From the NCBI RefSeq assembly GCF_000090795.2, contig NW_003546348.1, forward strand, positions 2,249-46,666: DNA of 44,418 bases, in the 5' to 3' direction. Source of the DNA: Amphimedon queenslandica. Its lineage: Eukaryota; Porifera; Demospongiae; Haplosclerida; Niphatidae. The position numbers were made by a program, and so were the translations under genes. The notes under the pieces were generated by a model. The model was given only the letters and a program-made list of their open reading frames with translations. It had not been told where the DNA came from and searched no databases. Positions within the stretch are counted from its first letter, which is position 1, and each line of letters begins with the position of its first letter. Below are positions 42,979 through 44,418 of the stretch, piece after piece.

Positions 42979-44374
42979 ATGTCTGAAAGCAGTGAAGTAG
43001 CTCCTGCTCCTCCAGCAACAGGAGGAGATCAGCAGCAGCAACAAGGGCCGCCTCGTCCCGGAGGATGGCAGATGCTAAAAACACTGGCCATACAGATGGC
43101 TTTCTTCTATCTTATCACTAGCTACTTCCGCGGGGGCAGTAATAAGAATAATACAGGACCCGATGGATCTCCCCAGGAGGCTGCAGTAAATATTTTCAGT
43201 TTTGGTGAACAAGCTGTGAGTTGGCATGTGGGCGTGGCACTTGTTTATATTATCGTAATATTAATAATAGGAGCTACAGTTGTACTTGACTGATGTTGAA
43301 GGAGATGAGCTGGCGTTGGACTCGGCTCAGCTGATATGGAGCGTACCACTGGAGTATGGTAACTGGGACGATGGACCGCTGGGCGATGGATCGAGAACCA
43401 GTGATGTCACTGTATCTGTACCAACGGTAGCCATAGTTACACATATCATTACCATGACGACCACTAATTGATTAATTGTGTGCAAATAATTATTAGCATA
43501 TTTACTAGAAATACGTTGAAATGTAAACAAGAGAATAATAAAATATTATGCACCCACTCTCTTAACTAGTGTATACAAACAACTTGATGTATGTACACAC
43601 GAAGCGTGTACACATGAAGCTTAATGTACACATGAATTGTATTTTTAATAATTTTGTTGTCAGCCAAATTTTGGAGCAAGTTTTAAAAATTTGTAAAAAA
43701 TCCAATTTTGATCGGAATCAGCTGAAACTTGCTACGCAACATAAGAACATGTATATGTATCAGAAAAAATTATAAAAATTAAGAATTTTTTTTTGTCATT
43801 TTTGGCGAAATTTGGCCAGAAACCCTGTACTATAGTACAGGGACTTTTGCCCGATTTTTGAGTAACTTTTAAAATTAGTAAAAAAATCCAAATTAAATTG
43901 GAATCAGCTGGAACTTGCTACATGACATCAGAACATGTATATGTATCAGAAAATTTTGTAAAAATGGAGAAATCTCTCGGAGCAATTTTTAACAATACAT
44001 TACCTTTACTGTTACTATATTACATTGCCATACATCCTGTCAGTGACATCTCATGTATATTTTAAAGTAAGCATCTAAAATTAGCAATAAACAAGCAATA
44101 TACACATATGCCTTCTAACACTAACAATTATTTCATAAGACATATTCTTAAGCAAAAATAGCTGTGTGTATAATTTACTTAATATAAGACAATGAGTAGT
44201 ATTGTCCATAAGCATACTCTATCATTACATGCATCTTTTGCCATATTGGTTTGTATTAGAGTATACAAGAGAATGGCTCCTGGTATGTTCATGTGTTGCT
44301 AGTAAAGTCTGGGAAAGCTATTGACTCTGAAGACCCACAATATGATGATAATGCTTTAGTTCATGAAATAAAAT
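42979..44374 (+). CDS. CLPTM1: CLPTM1 family membrane protein (5' part)
   Basis: Three exons are visible: 42979-43215, 43280-43426 and 44260-44374, the last ending in phase 1 at a gtgaga donor; the gene continues beyond the window. The 166 residues seen cover the family N-terminus: a Pro/Gln-rich head, PRPGGWQMLKTLAIQMAFFY, SYFRGG, then LYLTDVEG, EYGNWDDG and SIQENGSWYVHVLLVKSG. They match vertebrate CLPTM1 in order and spacing. CLPTM1 is a multipass ER membrane protein that in mammals restrains GABA-A receptor trafficking; its paralogue CLPTM1L moves glucosaminyl-PI across the ER membrane. In an animal without neurons an ER role is more likely. The first hydrophobic segment visible here (MLKTLAIQMAFFYLITSYF) is the N-terminal anchor. 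The later transmembrane block lies outside the window. Confidence 0.92.
43665..44000. repeat. Dispersed repeat, subfamily II, in CLPTM1 intron
   Basis: Two inverse-orientation copies within the intron 43427-44259. One carries the perfect 20-bp palindrome (43823-43842). Words such as ggaatcagctgaaacttgct and acatgtatatgtatcag are shared with the other copies. The rest of the intron to 44259 shows nothing recognisable. Confidence 0.92.
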
Positions 44375-44418
44375 GTGAGACTGTGAGATAAGTGTATAAC
44401 TAACTCTACTCTACCCCC

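Overview
The window is eukaryotic and reads as an animal genome. Coding exons are split by many short GT-AG introns (about 45-90 bp is common), introns and spacers are AT-rich with microsatellites, and nearly every gene belongs to an animal or broadly eukaryotic family (LRRK-type Roco kinase, hnRNP L, GCHFR, CLPTM1, MAP10, lysosomal glucosylceramidase). The high gene density, very short introns and a TPR-CHAT gene fit a demosponge such as Amphimedon; that assignment is my inference. All gene models below were assembled by eye from splice sites, reading phase and family alignment, and their lengths close in frame unless stated.

Layout. 166-957 (+): 3' remnant of a glycogen phosphorylase gene with an internal block missing. 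1235-2899 (+): glucosylceramidase (GH30). 3074-5247 (+): MAP10-like microtubule protein. 5426-9690 (-): START-domain lipid-transfer protein in 11 exons; one intron holds a 50-bp satellite and a second repeat. 9960-15783 (-): 1773-residue ANK-LRR-Roc-COR-kinase-WD40 protein of the LRRK family whose kinase has lost key catalytic residues. 16010-19954 (+): hnRNP L in 15 exons, divergent from the LRRK gene. 20299-21486 (-): acidic protein with a C-terminal coiled coil. 21791-25087 (-): SAM-like plus armadillo/HEAT-repeat protein, divergent from a USF-like bHLH factor at 25198-26743 (+). 26965-27270 (+): GCHFR, the feedback regulator of GTP cyclohydrolase I. 27394-29092 (-): galactose mutarotase. 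29203-36697: four LCLAT1/AGPAT-type acyltransferases, three on the minus strand and one divergent on the plus strand, one of them interrupted by a 427-base assembly gap. 36984-42833 (+): 1575-residue TPR-CHAT-degenerate STAND NTPase protein. 42979-44374 (+, continues past the window): CLPTM1.

How the genes relate. Genes sit as convergent or divergent neighbours with little spacer (110 bp between the ARM and bHLH genes, 124 bp between GCHFR and GALM stops), so several promoters are probably shared or close. GGGCGTGG/CCACGCCC-type boxes recur just upstream of start codons. Only the acyltransferase cluster is a true family array; the rest are unrelated housekeeping or signalling genes.

The most notable signals are: a 10-nt microexon kept in at least three of the four acyltransferase paralogues; a CHAT protease domain with intact His/Cys fused to an NTPase with a broken P-loop; an LRRK-family pseudokinase; an internally deleted glycogen phosphorylase copy; and a dispersed repeat of about 186 bp carrying a perfect 20-bp palindrome, found at eight places in 44 kb.
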